A DNA stretch of 64,000 nucleotides from Lachnospiraceae bacterium (GCA_014804785.1 JAAUZD010000026.1:395216-459215), one strand, 5' to 3'; counted from the first letter of the stretch, positions 7,551 through 16,927 are shown. The notes: generated by a model from the letters alone, not told the origin. Numbers and translations: made by a program.

Positions 7551-8603
7551 ATGAAAAAACTTAGAGTCTTTCAACCTGTCAAAACAACGAATGCCCCGCT
7601 TTGCGGGTCATCCGTATGTTCAATAAAAAGAATCGTACCTGGATTTTTTATGAAAAGTCTTGGCACGGTTCTTTTGTTTTTGCTGATGATTCCGTATTTG
7701 ATAACCTTTTTGTTCGGCAACCTGAAGGAAGGTGGAGCGGAAACGACACCTTTGTCAAATCTGGAGGAGGAAGCCGGTGAAGGTGATTTTTATGTCACAA
7801 ATAAAACGGTGCTTGGTGTTGAGTCTATTCCTCTCGAATTATATGTGGCGGACAGACTCGCCAGAAGCATTGATGATGAATTTGAAATGGAAGCGCTGAA
7901 AGCGCAGGCAGTTCTGATACGTTCAGGTATTCTTTTTTCGGAAATGGAAGGCGGAATGCAGGGGAATGCAAGAAATATCAGTGTTGAGGATGGGGATTAT
8001 GGAAGCGTTCAGGTGACAGAGAGAATTTACGAAGCGGTGGCAGAGACAAAAGGAGTATATCTCACCTATGAAAATATGCCTGTAAATGGATCCTATTTTG
8101 CAGTGAGTAATGGTTCAACCCGGAATGGAGAAGAATTGTGCCTTACAGAATATCCTTATTTAAAAAGCGTATCCTGTAGCAGGGATTTCCTTTCTCCGGA
8201 TTATGCAAGCTCGGCTCTTTATGAGGAAAACGAGTTTGAAAGAATCTGGAATCAGATGCTGTCATTTCAGATTACAGGGAAAGAAATTTTGGAAAATGAA
8301 AAGATAACAATGGAAAAGAGTATAGATGATATGTATATTTACAGAGACAGTGCGGGATATGTGTTATATCTGGAACGGGAAGGAAAATATGTGTCCGGGG
8401 AACAGTTTAGAGAAGTGTTTTCCGTTTCATCAGCCAGCTTTCATATTTTAAAGGAGGAAACAAAGGTAATTATTACGGCAGAAGGAGTCGGTCATGGGCT
8501 GGGGATGAGCCAGTTTGCAGCAAATGAGATGGCAAAGGAAGGAGAAGATTATATCAAAATATTAGATTACTTTTTTCAGGGTGCAGCAGTGAAAAAATTG
8601 TAA
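7551..8603 (+). CDS. spoIID: Stage II sporulation protein D-like lytic transglycosylase
   Basis: 350 residues: a basic N terminus, one membrane span (SLGTVLLFLLMIPYLITFLF, about 38-57), then the SpoIID domain to the end. Recognisable blocks are LELYVADRLARSID, MEALKAQAVLIRS, PVNGSYFAVSNGSTRNGEE and GHGLGMSQFAANEMA. SpoIID works with SpoIIP and SpoIIM in the mother cell to drive engulfment by cleaving septal peptidoglycan. Ribosome binding site GGAGGTGTCTT. The next gene is SpoIIQ-like, and this spoIID-spoIIQ adjacency is conserved in Clostridia, which supports the assignment. The gene is transcribed separately from the EF-hand gene. Confidence 0.9.
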   Translation: MKKLRVFQPVKTTNAPLCGSSVCSIKRIVPGFFMKSLGTVLLFLLMIPYLITFLFGNLKEGGAETTPLSNLEEEAGEGDFYVTNKTVLGVESIPLELYVADRLARSIDDEFEMEALKAQAVLIRSGILFSEMEGGMQGNARNISVEDGDYGSVQVTERIYEAVAETKGVYLTYENMPVNGSYFAVSNGSTRNGEELCLTEYPYLKSVSCSRDFLSPDYASSALYEENEFERIWNQMLSFQITGKEILENEKITMEKSIDDMYIYRDSAGYVLYLEREGKYVSGEQFREVFSVSSASFHILKEETKVIITAEGVGHGLGMSQFAANEMAKEGEDYIKILDYFFQGAAVKKL

Positions 8604-8702
8604 CAATTACAAAATCTGAATAAAGAAGGAAAAAAGGGCAAAACTAACCATAAGAACGATTCATGTGCATACATGGCAGAACAGGTTCTAGGAGGAATAA
8701 AG

Positions 8703-9563
8703 ATGAGAAGAAGTAGAAGAAGAGGTCTTGTAAAAGAAAGAATTCTTATGGTTGCCTCAGCGGTATTGGTTTTAGGCTCTCTAACTGCTACAGGATTGTG
8801 GCTGGGAAGAGACAATAGTAACCAGGATGAGGGATATGTGGTAGACTTAAGTGCTATTGAAAATAATGCGGCTGCAGGGCTTAATGATGAGAGCAGCGTA
8901 AATCTTGCGGAGAATGTGACGCAGGGAGCTTCTCCTGCAGATGACCTTGATTATGATCCTTATTTTCAAGAGACAAATTCACAGAAGGTAGAAAATCCGG
9001 ATGAATCCAAAAGTGACAGCATGTCAGAAGGCACCAGCCAGGAAAGCGCCAGCGATGATAAAAAGAATCAGGAAACAGACGAGCAGGAGGAAGTCAAAGA
9101 GGAGGAAAACACCACAGCACTTTCAACTGCAATGCAGCCGGCGCTTACCTTTAGCGATTCAGATACGATGATATGGCCGATTGTCGGAAATATACTGATA
9201 AATTATAGTATGGATAAAACGATTTATTTCCCTACACTTCAACAGTATAAATACAACCCTGCCATCATCATTCAGGCAAACGAAGGTGATTTGATTACAG
9301 CTGCAACAGCAGGAAAGGTCAGCTCTGTATTTACAGATCCGCAGATAGGAAATGGAATCACCATGGAACTGGGAGGAGGTTATGAAGCGACCTATGGACA
9401 GCTTACTAACATCCTGGTTTCAGAGGGCAGTTATGTGGCAGCCGGAGATGTGATTGCGGAGGTGGCAGCGCCTACCAAATATTATAGTGTGGAAGGCGCC
9501 AATGTCTATTTCAAGTTGACAAAAGATGGCGAGCCGGTCAATCCGCTGACCAAATTAAATTAG
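8703..9563 (+). CDS. spoIIQ: SpoIIQ-like LytM-fold protein lacking metal ligands
   Basis: 286 residues from the ATG at 8703, which sits correctly behind CTAGGAGGAATAAAG. Arg-rich start, membrane anchor (about 17-38), an acidic Ser/Glu-rich linker, and a C-terminal M23/LytM fold (about 165-286; EGDLITAATAGKVSSV and EGSYVAAGDVIAEV). The zinc ligands of active M23 peptidases are absent: the HxxxD position reads NPAIIIQ and the HxH position reads TYGQL. SpoIIQ forms the forespore side of the engulfment zipper, where catalysis is dispensable in some species. The assignment rests on fold, anchor and the spoIID neighbour. Confidence 0.82.
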   Translation: MRRSRRRGLVKERILMVASAVLVLGSLTATGLWLGRDNSNQDEGYVVDLSAIENNAAAGLNDESSVNLAENVTQGASPADDLDYDPYFQETNSQKVENPDESKSDSMSEGTSQESASDDKKNQETDEQEEVKEEENTTALSTAMQPALTFSDSDTMIWPIVGNILINYSMDKTIYFPTLQQYKYNPAIIIQANEGDLITAATAGKVSSVFTDPQIGNGITMELGGGYEATYGQLTNILVSEGSYVAAGDVIAEVAAPTKYYSVEGANVYFKLTKDGEPVNPLTKLN

Positions 9564-9583
9564 AACTGGAAGGACTAAGAAGG

Positions 9584-10786
9584 ATGTTATATATTATTGG
9601 CGGCAAAATACTGACCATGACCGGAGATGTCTGGGAAAAAGGATATATATGCATTGAAAACGGGAGAATAAAGGATCTGGGGCCGATGATAGATGGAGCC
9701 CCTTTTCCTTTGCCGGAAGGTGCCGGGATCGATGTGATAAATGCCTTGGGATATCTGGTGATGCCTGGTCTGATTGAAGCTCATTGCCATATGGGAATCA
9801 CGGAGGAAAAGAAAGGAATGGAAGGAGATGACTGTAATGAGACAGTCAATCCCATAACACCTTATCTCCGCTCGATAGATGCCATCAACCCCATAGATGC
9901 TGCCTTTACAGATGCACTGCGGGCGGGGATCACATCTGCTATGATTGGACCGGGCAGTGCAAATGTGGTGGGAGGAACCTTCGCTTTTATCAAGACTTTT
10001 GGGAGAAGCATTGATGAAATGATTGTCTTATCTCCGGCGGCGATGAAAGTTGCATTTGGGGAAAATCCCAAGGTCAACTATTCCGGACAGGGAAAATCAC
10101 CTGCTACTAGAATGGCAATTGCGGCCATGTTGCGGGAAGAACTTTTTAAGGCCCAGCGCTATTATGAGAAAAAATCTGAAGGGATGAAGCGGGAGGAAGA
10201 AGACTTCCGTTATGAATGCTGGATACCGGTATTTGAAAAGAAAATTCCCTTAAAGGCCCACGTGCATCGGGCGGACGATATCCAGACTGCCATCCGTATT
10301 GCCAAGGAATTTCATCTGGATATGACGCTGGATCACTGCAGTGAAGGACATTTGATTGCTGAACAGGTAAAAAAATCCGGTTTTCCGGCAATTGTAGGTC
10401 CGGACTTATCAAGCAGAAGTAAGATAGAAGTCCAGAATATGGCGTTCAAGACAGTGGGCATATTGAACAAGGAAGGCGTGAAAACTGCAATTACGACAGA
10501 TCACCCTGTATCCCTGATTGGATCCCTTCCAATCTGTGCCGGCATGGCAATCAAGTCAGGACTGGATGAGATGGAGGCGCTAAAATCTATCACCATTTAT
10601 CCAGCAGAGATATGCCGGGTAGATCATAGAGTAGGTTCCCTTGAAATCGGAAAGGACGCGGATATTGCAATTTATGATGATCTTCCGATAAAAGTATCTG
10701 CAAAAACAATGTGCACTATAATCGAGGGCAAAATTGTCTATGCGGATGAAACCTTTTCTTTACCTGCCTGTGAAAAAAATGTATAA
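9584..10786 (+). CDS. Amidohydrolase (imidazolonepropionase-like superfamily)
   Basis: 400 residues, cytoplasmic. An N-terminal beta-sandwich segment (YIIGGKILTMTG) precedes the TIM-barrel hydrolase with metal ligands visible in GLIEAHCHMGI (HxH), KAHVHRADD, LDHCSEGH and ITTDHPV. The C terminus has the usual LEIGKDADIAIYDD closure. It follows the SpoIIQ gene by 20 bases behind GGAAGGACTAAGAAGG and may share its transcript. Related proteins hydrolyse cyclic amides, dipeptides or purine-like compounds. Nothing here identifies the substrate. Confidence 0.85.
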   Translation: MLYIIGGKILTMTGDVWEKGYICIENGRIKDLGPMIDGAPFPLPEGAGIDVINALGYLVMPGLIEAHCHMGITEEKKGMEGDDCNETVNPITPYLRSIDAINPIDAAFTDALRAGITSAMIGPGSANVVGGTFAFIKTFGRSIDEMIVLSPAAMKVAFGENPKVNYSGQGKSPATRMAIAAMLREELFKAQRYYEKKSEGMKREEEDFRYECWIPVFEKKIPLKAHVHRADDIQTAIRIAKEFHLDMTLDHCSEGHLIAEQVKKSGFPAIVGPDLSSRSKIEVQNMAFKTVGILNKEGVKTAITTDHPVSLIGSLPICAGMAIKSGLDEMEALKSITIYPAEICRVDHRVGSLEIGKDADIAIYDDLPIKVSAKTMCTIIEGKIVYADETFSLPACEKNV

Positions 10787-10792
10787 TATACG

Positions 10793-10920
10793 CTAGGGAA
10801 ACGCTGATTAATGCGTTTTCTGCACCGGATTTGCACCGCAAAGCGGCATATTCCTTTGCAAATCCGTGTGCATCCGCCGAAGGCTCTGATGAAGTGATGA
10901 TTTAATCAGCACTTCGTTAG
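10793..10920. repeat. MITE-like palindromic repeat, long form (128 bp)
   Basis: The left end CTAGGGAAACGCTGATTAA and the right end TTTAATCAGCACTTCGTTAG are imperfect inverted repeats of about 20 bp. The interior has a second inverted pair (CGGATTTGCA / TGCAAATCCG) and no coding capacity. Two short forms with the same ends lie at 18673-18707 and 26799-26829. It ends 20 bp before the GH9-like start codon, so that gene's leader lies in or beside the element. Confidence 0.75.
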
Positions 10921-10940
10921 AAATGTTGGGAGGTATGGAA

Positions 10941-12497
10941 TTGCATAAGATAAAAAAAGCGTTGATCTTCTTTTTGATCTTATTGCTGACAGGCTGCGCT
11001 GCTATCCTGCCGGGAGAGGGCGCACAAAATGCAGAAAATATATTTACCAGTATGGAGGAGGAACCGGACCTTTCTTATGAGGTCCCGGTCAGCTCTCCTA
11101 ACATTTATGTAAATCAATTAGGATACATACCGGAGGGTACGAAAGTAGCAGTTTTTTCCGGAAAGGAATTGCCGGAAAAATTCCATGTAGTTAGGAAAGA
11201 TACGGAGGAAGTTGTTTATACAGGATATCTTAAGAATGTTGAATATGATGATTATACACAAGAATATATTAGTTACGGGGATTTTACTGATTTCTGTGAG
11301 CCTGGTACCTATTATATTGAAGCGCCGGTTATCGGCAGGTCATATTCTTTTATGATAGAACAGGATATATATTATGATGTGTTCAAGGAAGCCTGTAAGC
11401 AATATTATTACAACCGATGCGGCATGACGCTGACCAGACAGTATGCAGGCGAAATGGGGCATAACGCGTGTCATACGGGAAGGGCGCTCCTTAGGGAAGA
11501 TATATCCATCAGTATAGATGTGAGTGGCGGCTGGCATCAGGATGAAAGCGGATCGAAGGCAGTAGAACCGGCCGCAAAAAGCATTGCTATCATACTGCTT
11601 GCCTATGAGTTATATGGAGATACATTTACAGATGATATAGGAATTCCTGAGAGTGGGAATGATATTCCTGATATTCTGGATGAAGTCCGGTATGAGGTAG
11701 AATGGCTCCTTAAGATGCAGGATGATGCAACAGGCGCTGTTTATTCTGGAGTAACCGTTTATGAACAGGGCGCAGGGAGGGGAGCGGTTTCCTATGTGGA
11801 ACCGGCAGATTTAGAAGCTGCCAGAGCGTATGCCATGGTACTTGCCAAATTCAGTTACCTTTATCAATACTATGACACAGATTATGCCACAAAATGCCTG
11901 AAAGCAGCAGACCGTGCATGGAGATATGCGCAGCTGAATGAAAAGGAAGAAGAAAAAACAGATGCGTGGAAGTTCGCAGCGGCAGCAGAACTTTATAAAG
12001 CTTCCGGAAAGCAGGAATATAATCGATGTATTTCAGAATATTTATCGGAAGAAGGGTATGAGGAAAATATGGATGAAGTGATTTTCTTAGGCTGTGTTTC
12101 ATATATTTCCACAAAACAGCCTGTAAATCTTCCGCTATGTGAAGACATCATTGGTATCCTGATGACGAAAGCGGAGGATATTTCAGAGACGGCGAGAAAT
12201 TCTGATTTCCTGACGGGCGGAAGTGCCGACCAGGATAATAATCAGGAACTGCTTCTGGACATGATGTATATGACTTTGGTCAACCACATCATAAGCAACC
12301 ATGAATATGAAAATATCATCGAAAATCATCTGCATTATTTTCTGGGGAGAAATAAAAAGGCAATCAGCTATATTGATGATGTGGGGGAAAACAATTACAG
12401 GCTGACTGATGAAAATCTGGGGATTATGAAACAGTTTGATGCAAACAGCAAGTTCATATTTATGCTCAGTGAGATTGCCAGCTCTGAGGGGAAATAA
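10941..12497 (+). CDS. GH9-like lipoprotein with altered catalytic motif
   Basis: 518 residues from TTG 10941, which is correctly spaced from GGGAGG; the ATG at 10923 has no ribosome binding site. The signal peptide ends in lipobox LLLTGC, so this is a lipoprotein. An Ig-like cellulase N-domain follows (NIYVNQLGYIPEGTKVAVF) and then an (alpha/alpha)6 GH9 barrel with ISIDVSGGWH and HYFLGRNKKAISYI. GH9 enzymes carry the catalytic Asp pair as GGW(H/Y)DAGD. Here that place reads GGWHQDESGSK, so base catalysis may be lost or rearranged. It may be a divergent glycosidase or a glycan-binding protein at the cell surface. ddl and murF follow. Confidence 0.75.
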   Translation: MHKIKKALIFFLILLLTGCAAILPGEGAQNAENIFTSMEEEPDLSYEVPVSSPNIYVNQLGYIPEGTKVAVFSGKELPEKFHVVRKDTEEVVYTGYLKNVEYDDYTQEYISYGDFTDFCEPGTYYIEAPVIGRSYSFMIEQDIYYDVFKEACKQYYYNRCGMTLTRQYAGEMGHNACHTGRALLREDISISIDVSGGWHQDESGSKAVEPAAKSIAIILLAYELYGDTFTDDIGIPESGNDIPDILDEVRYEVEWLLKMQDDATGAVYSGVTVYEQGAGRGAVSYVEPADLEAARAYAMVLAKFSYLYQYYDTDYATKCLKAADRAWRYAQLNEKEEEKTDAWKFAAAAELYKASGKQEYNRCISEYLSEEGYEENMDEVIFLGCVSYISTKQPVNLPLCEDIIGILMTKAEDISETARNSDFLTGGSADQDNNQELLLDMMYMTLVNHIISNHEYENIIENHLHYFLGRNKKAISYIDDVGENNYRLTDENLGIMKQFDANSKFIFMLSEIASSEGK

Positions 12498-12590
12498 AAG
12501 CATTTTTTGCAAGATGGGCGGCATGATATTCTCTTTTTATTAAGAGGGCAGGGCGGTAAAATATATGAAAATCAGCAAATGGAGGAAATT

Positions 12591-13640
12591 ATGAAGATTG
12601 TTGTATTAGCAGGAGGCATCAGTACAGAAAGAGATGTCTCCTTAAGTTCGGGAACTATGATATACCGCGCACTGAAGGAGCGGGGGCATAAGGTGGTCCT
12701 TCTGGATGTGTATCTGGGATATGAATGGGAAGAGCAGAAAGATGTAGTTAAGATAGAAGAAATTTTCAATAAGGATAAAGACTGGGCGGGAGAAATGGGA
12801 ACCATAACGGAGAAAAATCCTGATATTGCTCAGATTAAAGCCATGCGTGCAGACGGCGGTAAGAATTTCTTTGGTCCTAATGTGCTTTCCATCTGCCAGG
12901 CGGCGGATGTGGTGTTTATGGCATTGCATGGAGAAAATGGAGAAAATGGGAAAATACAGGCATGCTTTGATTTGACAGGTATTACTTATACAGGAACAGA
13001 CTACGTAAGCTCAGCCCTTTCCATGGACAAAGGGCTTTCCAAAGAATTGTTTACATATTGTGGCATTCCCACTCCTTTCGGTATTCGTCTTACCAAAGAC
13101 AGAAAGTGGGAGGGAAAGGTTCCTTTTCCCTGTATCGTAAAGGCATGCCGCGGGGGATCCAGCGTGGGAGTCAGCATTGCGTTGTCAGAACAGGAATATG
13201 AAAGCGCACTTGAGGAAGCTTTCCAATATGATGACGAAGTGATTGTGGAACAGTATATTGATGGAAGGGAATTTTCAGTGGGAGTGATGGATGGAAAAGC
13301 GCTTCCGGTGATTGAAATAGCTCCGCTTTCCGGATTTTATGATTATAAAAATAAATATCAGCCGGGCTCTACGATTGAAACCTGCCCTGCTGACCTTTCC
13401 TTAGAAAAAACCAGAGAAATACAGGATTATGCAGAGAAAGCGTTTGCAGCGCTTAGGCTGAAGAGTTATGCCAGAATGGACTTTATGATGAACCGGCAGG
13501 GAGATCTCTTCTGCCTGGAAGCCAATACCCTTCCCGGCATGACGCCCACGTCTCTTCTTCCACAGGAGGCAGCCGCCATGGGAATGAGCTTTGGGGAACT
13601 TTGTGAGAAGATATTGGCATATGCGGTAAAGGAAGCATGA
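12591..13640 (+). CDS. ddl: D-alanine--D-alanine ligase
   Basis: 349 residues from ATG 12591 behind GGAGGAAATT; the track's upstream extension is not credible. It joins two D-Ala with ATP to make the dipeptide that MurF adds to the peptidoglycan precursor. ATP-grasp enzyme: N-terminal VVLAGGISTERDVSL, ALHGENGENG, the lysine and glycine-rich loop KACRGGSSVGVS, VEQYIDGREFSVGV, and the metal-binding end LEANTLPGMTPTSLLPQEA. The motif set is that of ordinary Ddl, and there is no sign of a VanC/VanG-type ligase cluster. murF begins 33 bases downstream. Confidence 0.95.
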   Translation: MKIVVLAGGISTERDVSLSSGTMIYRALKERGHKVVLLDVYLGYEWEEQKDVVKIEEIFNKDKDWAGEMGTITEKNPDIAQIKAMRADGGKNFFGPNVLSICQAADVVFMALHGENGENGKIQACFDLTGITYTGTDYVSSALSMDKGLSKELFTYCGIPTPFGIRLTKDRKWEGKVPFPCIVKACRGGSSVGVSIALSEQEYESALEEAFQYDDEVIVEQYIDGREFSVGVMDGKALPVIEIAPLSGFYDYKNKYQPGSTIETCPADLSLEKTREIQDYAEKAFAALRLKSYARMDFMMNRQGDLFCLEANTLPGMTPTSLLPQEAAAMGMSFGELCEKILAYAVKEA

Positions 13641-13673
13641 GGTGCGTCTGCCGGCACAGAAATGGGGGAAAAC

Positions 13674-15062
13674 ATGGATGTAAATATGAAGAATATGACG
13701 CTGGTCAATATGGCAAAGGCATGTGAGGGCATCCTGTATGAGCCGAAGCAGAAGACGGCGGAGACAGAGTTGAAGGAAGCGTCTTGTGTGGTCATTGACT
13801 CCCGCAAAATAGAGCCGGGAGGAGTTTTTATTGCCACAAAGGGGGAAAAGGTAGACGGGCATACATTCATACCGGATGTCATAGCAAAGGGAGCGCTTGG
13901 CATTGTATGTGAACGGAAAATAGAGAACTGCGCGGTACCTTACATCCTGGTAGAGGACTCTTTCAAGGCGCTTAAGGATCTTGCAGAATTTTATAGAAAA
14001 CAGCTTTCAGTCAAGGTAGTGGGAATCACCGGAAGCGTAGGAAAGACCAGCACCAAGGAATTTATAGCAGCAGTGCTTTCAATAAAATATAGGGTATTGA
14101 AAACCCAGGGTAATTTCAATAACGAGGTGGGACTTCCGCTTACGGTGCTTTCCATCCGGGCAGAACATGAAATTGCTGTTCTTGAAATGGGAATCAGTGA
14201 TTTTGGAGAAATGCACCGGCTGAGCAAAATTGCAAGACCGGATATCTGTGTAATGACGAACATCGGACAATGTCATCTGGAGAATCTGGGCACAAGAGAG
14301 GGGATTTTGAAAGCGAAATCCGAAATTTTTGACTTTATGAACCCAGAGGGATATGTATTTGTAAATGGTGATGATGACCTCCTTAGCAAAATGAAAAAAA
14401 GGGGCATTCACAGCCCGGTTCGGTTTGGACTAGATCCTGCTAACGAGATTTATGCTTCTGATGTGATGAGTAAAGGGCTGTTCGGTTCTGAAGCAGTTAT
14501 TCACGCAAATCTGTCGGTATTTCCTGTGAAGATTCCGCTGCCAGGCGCTCACATGATCCTGAATGCGTTGGCGGCAGCTGGGGTGGGAATGCAGTTTGGT
14601 CTTACCACTCAGGAAATCAAGCAGGGAATTGCTGGTGTGGAAAGCGTCAGCGGAAGAAGCAATGTACTATCCCTGCCCGATTATACACTGATAGATGACT
14701 GTTACAATGCCAATCCAGCTTCCATGAGGGCAGCAATCGACCTGCTTTCCACGGCCCTTGGCAGGAAAGTTGTCATTCTGGGGGATATGTTTGAACTCGG
14801 AGAACGAGCAGAACAGCTTCACGGGGAAATAGGCGCCTATGCAGCGGGAAGAAAAATTGATGTTATAATCTGCACCGGAACGCTTTCCAAGAAGATGTAT
14901 CAGCAGGCGTTAGAAACAAAAGAAACAGGGATTTATTACTTTGCGACCAGAGATGATATGCTGGAAGAACTTCCCCATATACTTAAGAAAGGGGATACGA
15001 TACTGGTAAAGGCATCTCATGGTATGCAGTTCGAGAAAGTAGTCGCACAGTTAAAAAAATAA
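13674..15062 (+). CDS. murF: UDP-MurNAc-tripeptide--D-Ala-D-Ala ligase
   Basis: 462 residues from ATG 13674, preceded by GGGGGAAAAC; an in-frame ATG at 13662 is an alternative. It catalyses the last cytoplasmic amino-acid addition in peptidoglycan precursor synthesis. N-terminal substrate domain (SRKIEPGGVFIATKGEKVDGH), P-loop GITGSVGKTSTKEF, NNEVGLPLTVL, LEMGISDFGEM, and C-terminal domain signature DDCYNANPASMRAAIDLL. Adjacent to ddl, whose product is its substrate. It ends at a terminator shared with the convergent plsC. Confidence 0.96.
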   Translation: MDVNMKNMTLVNMAKACEGILYEPKQKTAETELKEASCVVIDSRKIEPGGVFIATKGEKVDGHTFIPDVIAKGALGIVCERKIENCAVPYILVEDSFKALKDLAEFYRKQLSVKVVGITGSVGKTSTKEFIAAVLSIKYRVLKTQGNFNNEVGLPLTVLSIRAEHEIAVLEMGISDFGEMHRLSKIARPDICVMTNIGQCHLENLGTREGILKAKSEIFDFMNPEGYVFVNGDDDLLSKMKKRGIHSPVRFGLDPANEIYASDVMSKGLFGSEAVIHANLSVFPVKIPLPGAHMILNALAAAGVGMQFGLTTQEIKQGIAGVESVSGRSNVLSLPDYTLIDDCYNANPASMRAAIDLLSTALGRKVVILGDMFELGERAEQLHGEIGAYAAGRKIDVIICTGTLSKKMYQQALETKETGIYYFATRDDMLEELPHILKKGDTILVKASHGMQFEKVVAQLKK

Positions 15063-15064
15063 AG

Positions 15065-15095
15065 AAGGGGCAGGTCAAAAACCTGCTTCTTCTTT
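15065..15095. terminator. Terminator hairpin between convergent murF and plsC
   Basis: AGAAG..GCAGGT pairs with ACCTGC..TTCTT around a CAAAA loop, followed by T-rich sequence on the plus strand. The plsC stop codon lies inside the stem, so it could serve both directions. Confidence 0.7.
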
Positions 15096-15815
15096 TATCT
15101 TAAAGTAGGTATCCATAATGATGTTCTTTGTATAAGCGCCTACTTTTTTTTGCTCCTCTTTTGGCAAATCTTTAATATAAATCGGTTTTCCATATTCGAG
15201 GATGACCTGCGTCTTTTTAATCTTAGGGAGATGATCTTCAAAGATATCAGCTGAATTATAAATCGTCATGGGAATAATGGGACATCCCGTCTTGGCAGCA
15301 ATTTTAAAGCTTCCCTCGTGGAATTCCATGAAGGTGTGATTGACTTTGTTTCTGGTGCCTTCCGGAAAGATGCAGATGGAAACACCGGATTTTACATCTT
15401 CAATAGCTTCTAAGATAATCTTCAGCCCTTGTTTGACATCGTTTCTGTCTAAAAACAGACAATGAAGATTCCGCATCCAGTTTGTCAAGAGAGGCCATTT
15501 GAGCATTTCCCTTTTGGCAATATAACCGGTGGGTCTGGGAACGCGTACATAGGTGATGAGAATATCAAAATAGCTCCGGTGATTTCCGATATACAGGACA
15601 GGTTCGTCTTTAGGAACATTTTCTTCCCCTCTCACGGTGACGCTGGCACCTGCAAGAAAAAGGCAGACCCGAAAAGCCCAGTTTACGATGGCAAGGGAAC
15701 TTTTATCTTTAAGAGGCACATTGAATTTTCCGATGATCCACTCGATAATCAAAAGCGGAATACTGAAAACCAGAAACAAAACAACAAAGGCGGCAACTAA
15801 AATCAATCGAACCAT
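15075..15815 (-). CDS. plsC: 1-acyl-sn-glycerol-3-phosphate acyltransferase
   Basis: 246 residues from the ATG at 15815 (behind TAGGAGAAGAAAAA); the track's 29-residue extension lacks a ribosome binding site. It acylates lysophosphatidic acid to phosphatidic acid at the membrane. One or two N-terminal hydrophobic segments, the catalytic block NHRSYFD (HxxxxD), FPEGTRN for phosphate binding, and CPIIPMTIYNS. Monocistronic and convergent with murF. Confidence 0.93.
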   Translation of the reverse strand: MVRLILVAAFVVLFLVFSIPLLIIEWIIGKFNVPLKDKSSLAIVNWAFRVCLFLAGASVTVRGEENVPKDEPVLYIGNHRSYFDILITYVRVPRPTGYIAKREMLKWPLLTNWMRNLHCLFLDRNDVKQGLKIILEAIEDVKSGVSICIFPEGTRNKVNHTFMEFHEGSFKIAAKTGCPIIPMTIYNSADIFEDHLPKIKKTQVILEYGKPIYIKDLPKEEQKKVGAYTKNIIMDTYFKIKEEAGF

Positions 15816-15967
15816 TTTTTCTTCTCCTAGTTTGAAATAATAACTTTTACTAGTATAGCTCACAGAATTTGTTTTGGCAACATGTATATCTGGACTTCCC
15901 ATGGTAACTCTGATAAAATAAGAACGTAAGTATGCTTATGGCAGTTAAACGGAAGGAAACAATCAGG

Positions 15968-16927
15968 ATGGATAAAATAGCAGTTTTGATTCCATGTTAT
16001 AATGAAGAAAAGACCATAGCCAAGGTTATCCGGGATGCCAGAAATGCGCTGCCGGAGGCAGTAATTTATATTTATGATAATAATTCCACTGACCGCACGG
16101 CTGAAATTGCAAAGGCCCATGGGGCAGTGGTACGCTATGAGTATATGCAGGGAAAAGGAAACGTAATCAGGCGGATGTTCCGTGAGATAGAAGCACGGTG
16201 CTATATTATGGTGGATGGGGATGATACCTATCCCATGGAGTATGCACCGGAAATGGTGGACAAGGTGCTTTATCATAATGCAGATATGGTGGTAGGCGAC
16301 CGGCTTTCTTCTACTTATTTTGAAGAAAATAAGCGACCTTTTCATAATATGGGAAATTCTCTGGTGCGGGCAAGTATCAATCAGTTGTTTGGCTGTGATA
16401 TTAAAGATATTATGACAGGGTTTCGTGCTTTCAGCTATGGGTTCGTGAAGACCTTTCCGGTTCTCTCTAAAGGGTTTGAGATAGAAACGGAAATGACTAT
16501 ACATGCAGTTTATAATCATATGCAGATAGACAATGTAATTGTGGAGTACAGGGACAGACCGGAAGGAAGCGTATCCAAACTGAATACCTATTCTGATGGG
16601 TTCAAAGTGCTGGGCACGATTTTCCGTCTCTACCGTGATTATAAGCCTTTTGGCTTTTTCAGTCTTCTGGCGCTGTTCTTTGCAGTAGTTGCCATCGTTT
16701 TCTTTATACCGGTTCTCTTGGAATATATGAAGACTGGTCTGGTATTGAAGTTCCCGACGCTTATTGTCTGCGGTTTTGTGATGATGGCAGCAATCCAGTC
16801 TTTCTTTGCAGGGTTGATTCTCTCCAATATGGCGCTTAAGAACAGAAGGGATTTTGAATACCGTTTTACGCTGGTCTGTGAGAAGGAAAGACGGAAACAG
16901 AGAGAAGACGAGGGGGAAAAAAGTTGA
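15968..16927 (+). CDS. GT2 glycosyltransferase, dolichol/undecaprenyl-phosphate type
   Basis: 319 residues from ATG 15968. N-terminal GT-A domain (IAVLIPCYNEEKTIAKVI, YDNNSTDRTAEIA, DGDDTYP for metal and nucleotide binding, DIMTGFRAFS) followed by two membrane spans at about 225-290. This domain plan fits enzymes that load a sugar onto a polyprenyl phosphate at the inner membrane face. Its stop overlaps the TTG start of the next gene, a large polytopic protein. The pair resembles Bacillus ykoT-ykoS, where the lipid-linked sugar is thought to be used outside. The sugar is unknown. Confidence 0.88.
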   Translation: MDKIAVLIPCYNEEKTIAKVIRDARNALPEAVIYIYDNNSTDRTAEIAKAHGAVVRYEYMQGKGNVIRRMFREIEARCYIMVDGDDTYPMEYAPEMVDKVLYHNADMVVGDRLSSTYFEENKRPFHNMGNSLVRASINQLFGCDIKDIMTGFRAFSYGFVKTFPVLSKGFEIETEMTIHAVYNHMQIDNVIVEYRDRPEGSVSKLNTYSDGFKVLGTIFRLYRDYKPFGFFSLLALFFAVVAIVFFIPVLLEYMKTGLVLKFPTLIVCGFVMMAAIQSFFAGLILSNMALKNRRDFEYRFTLVCEKERRKQREDEGEKS

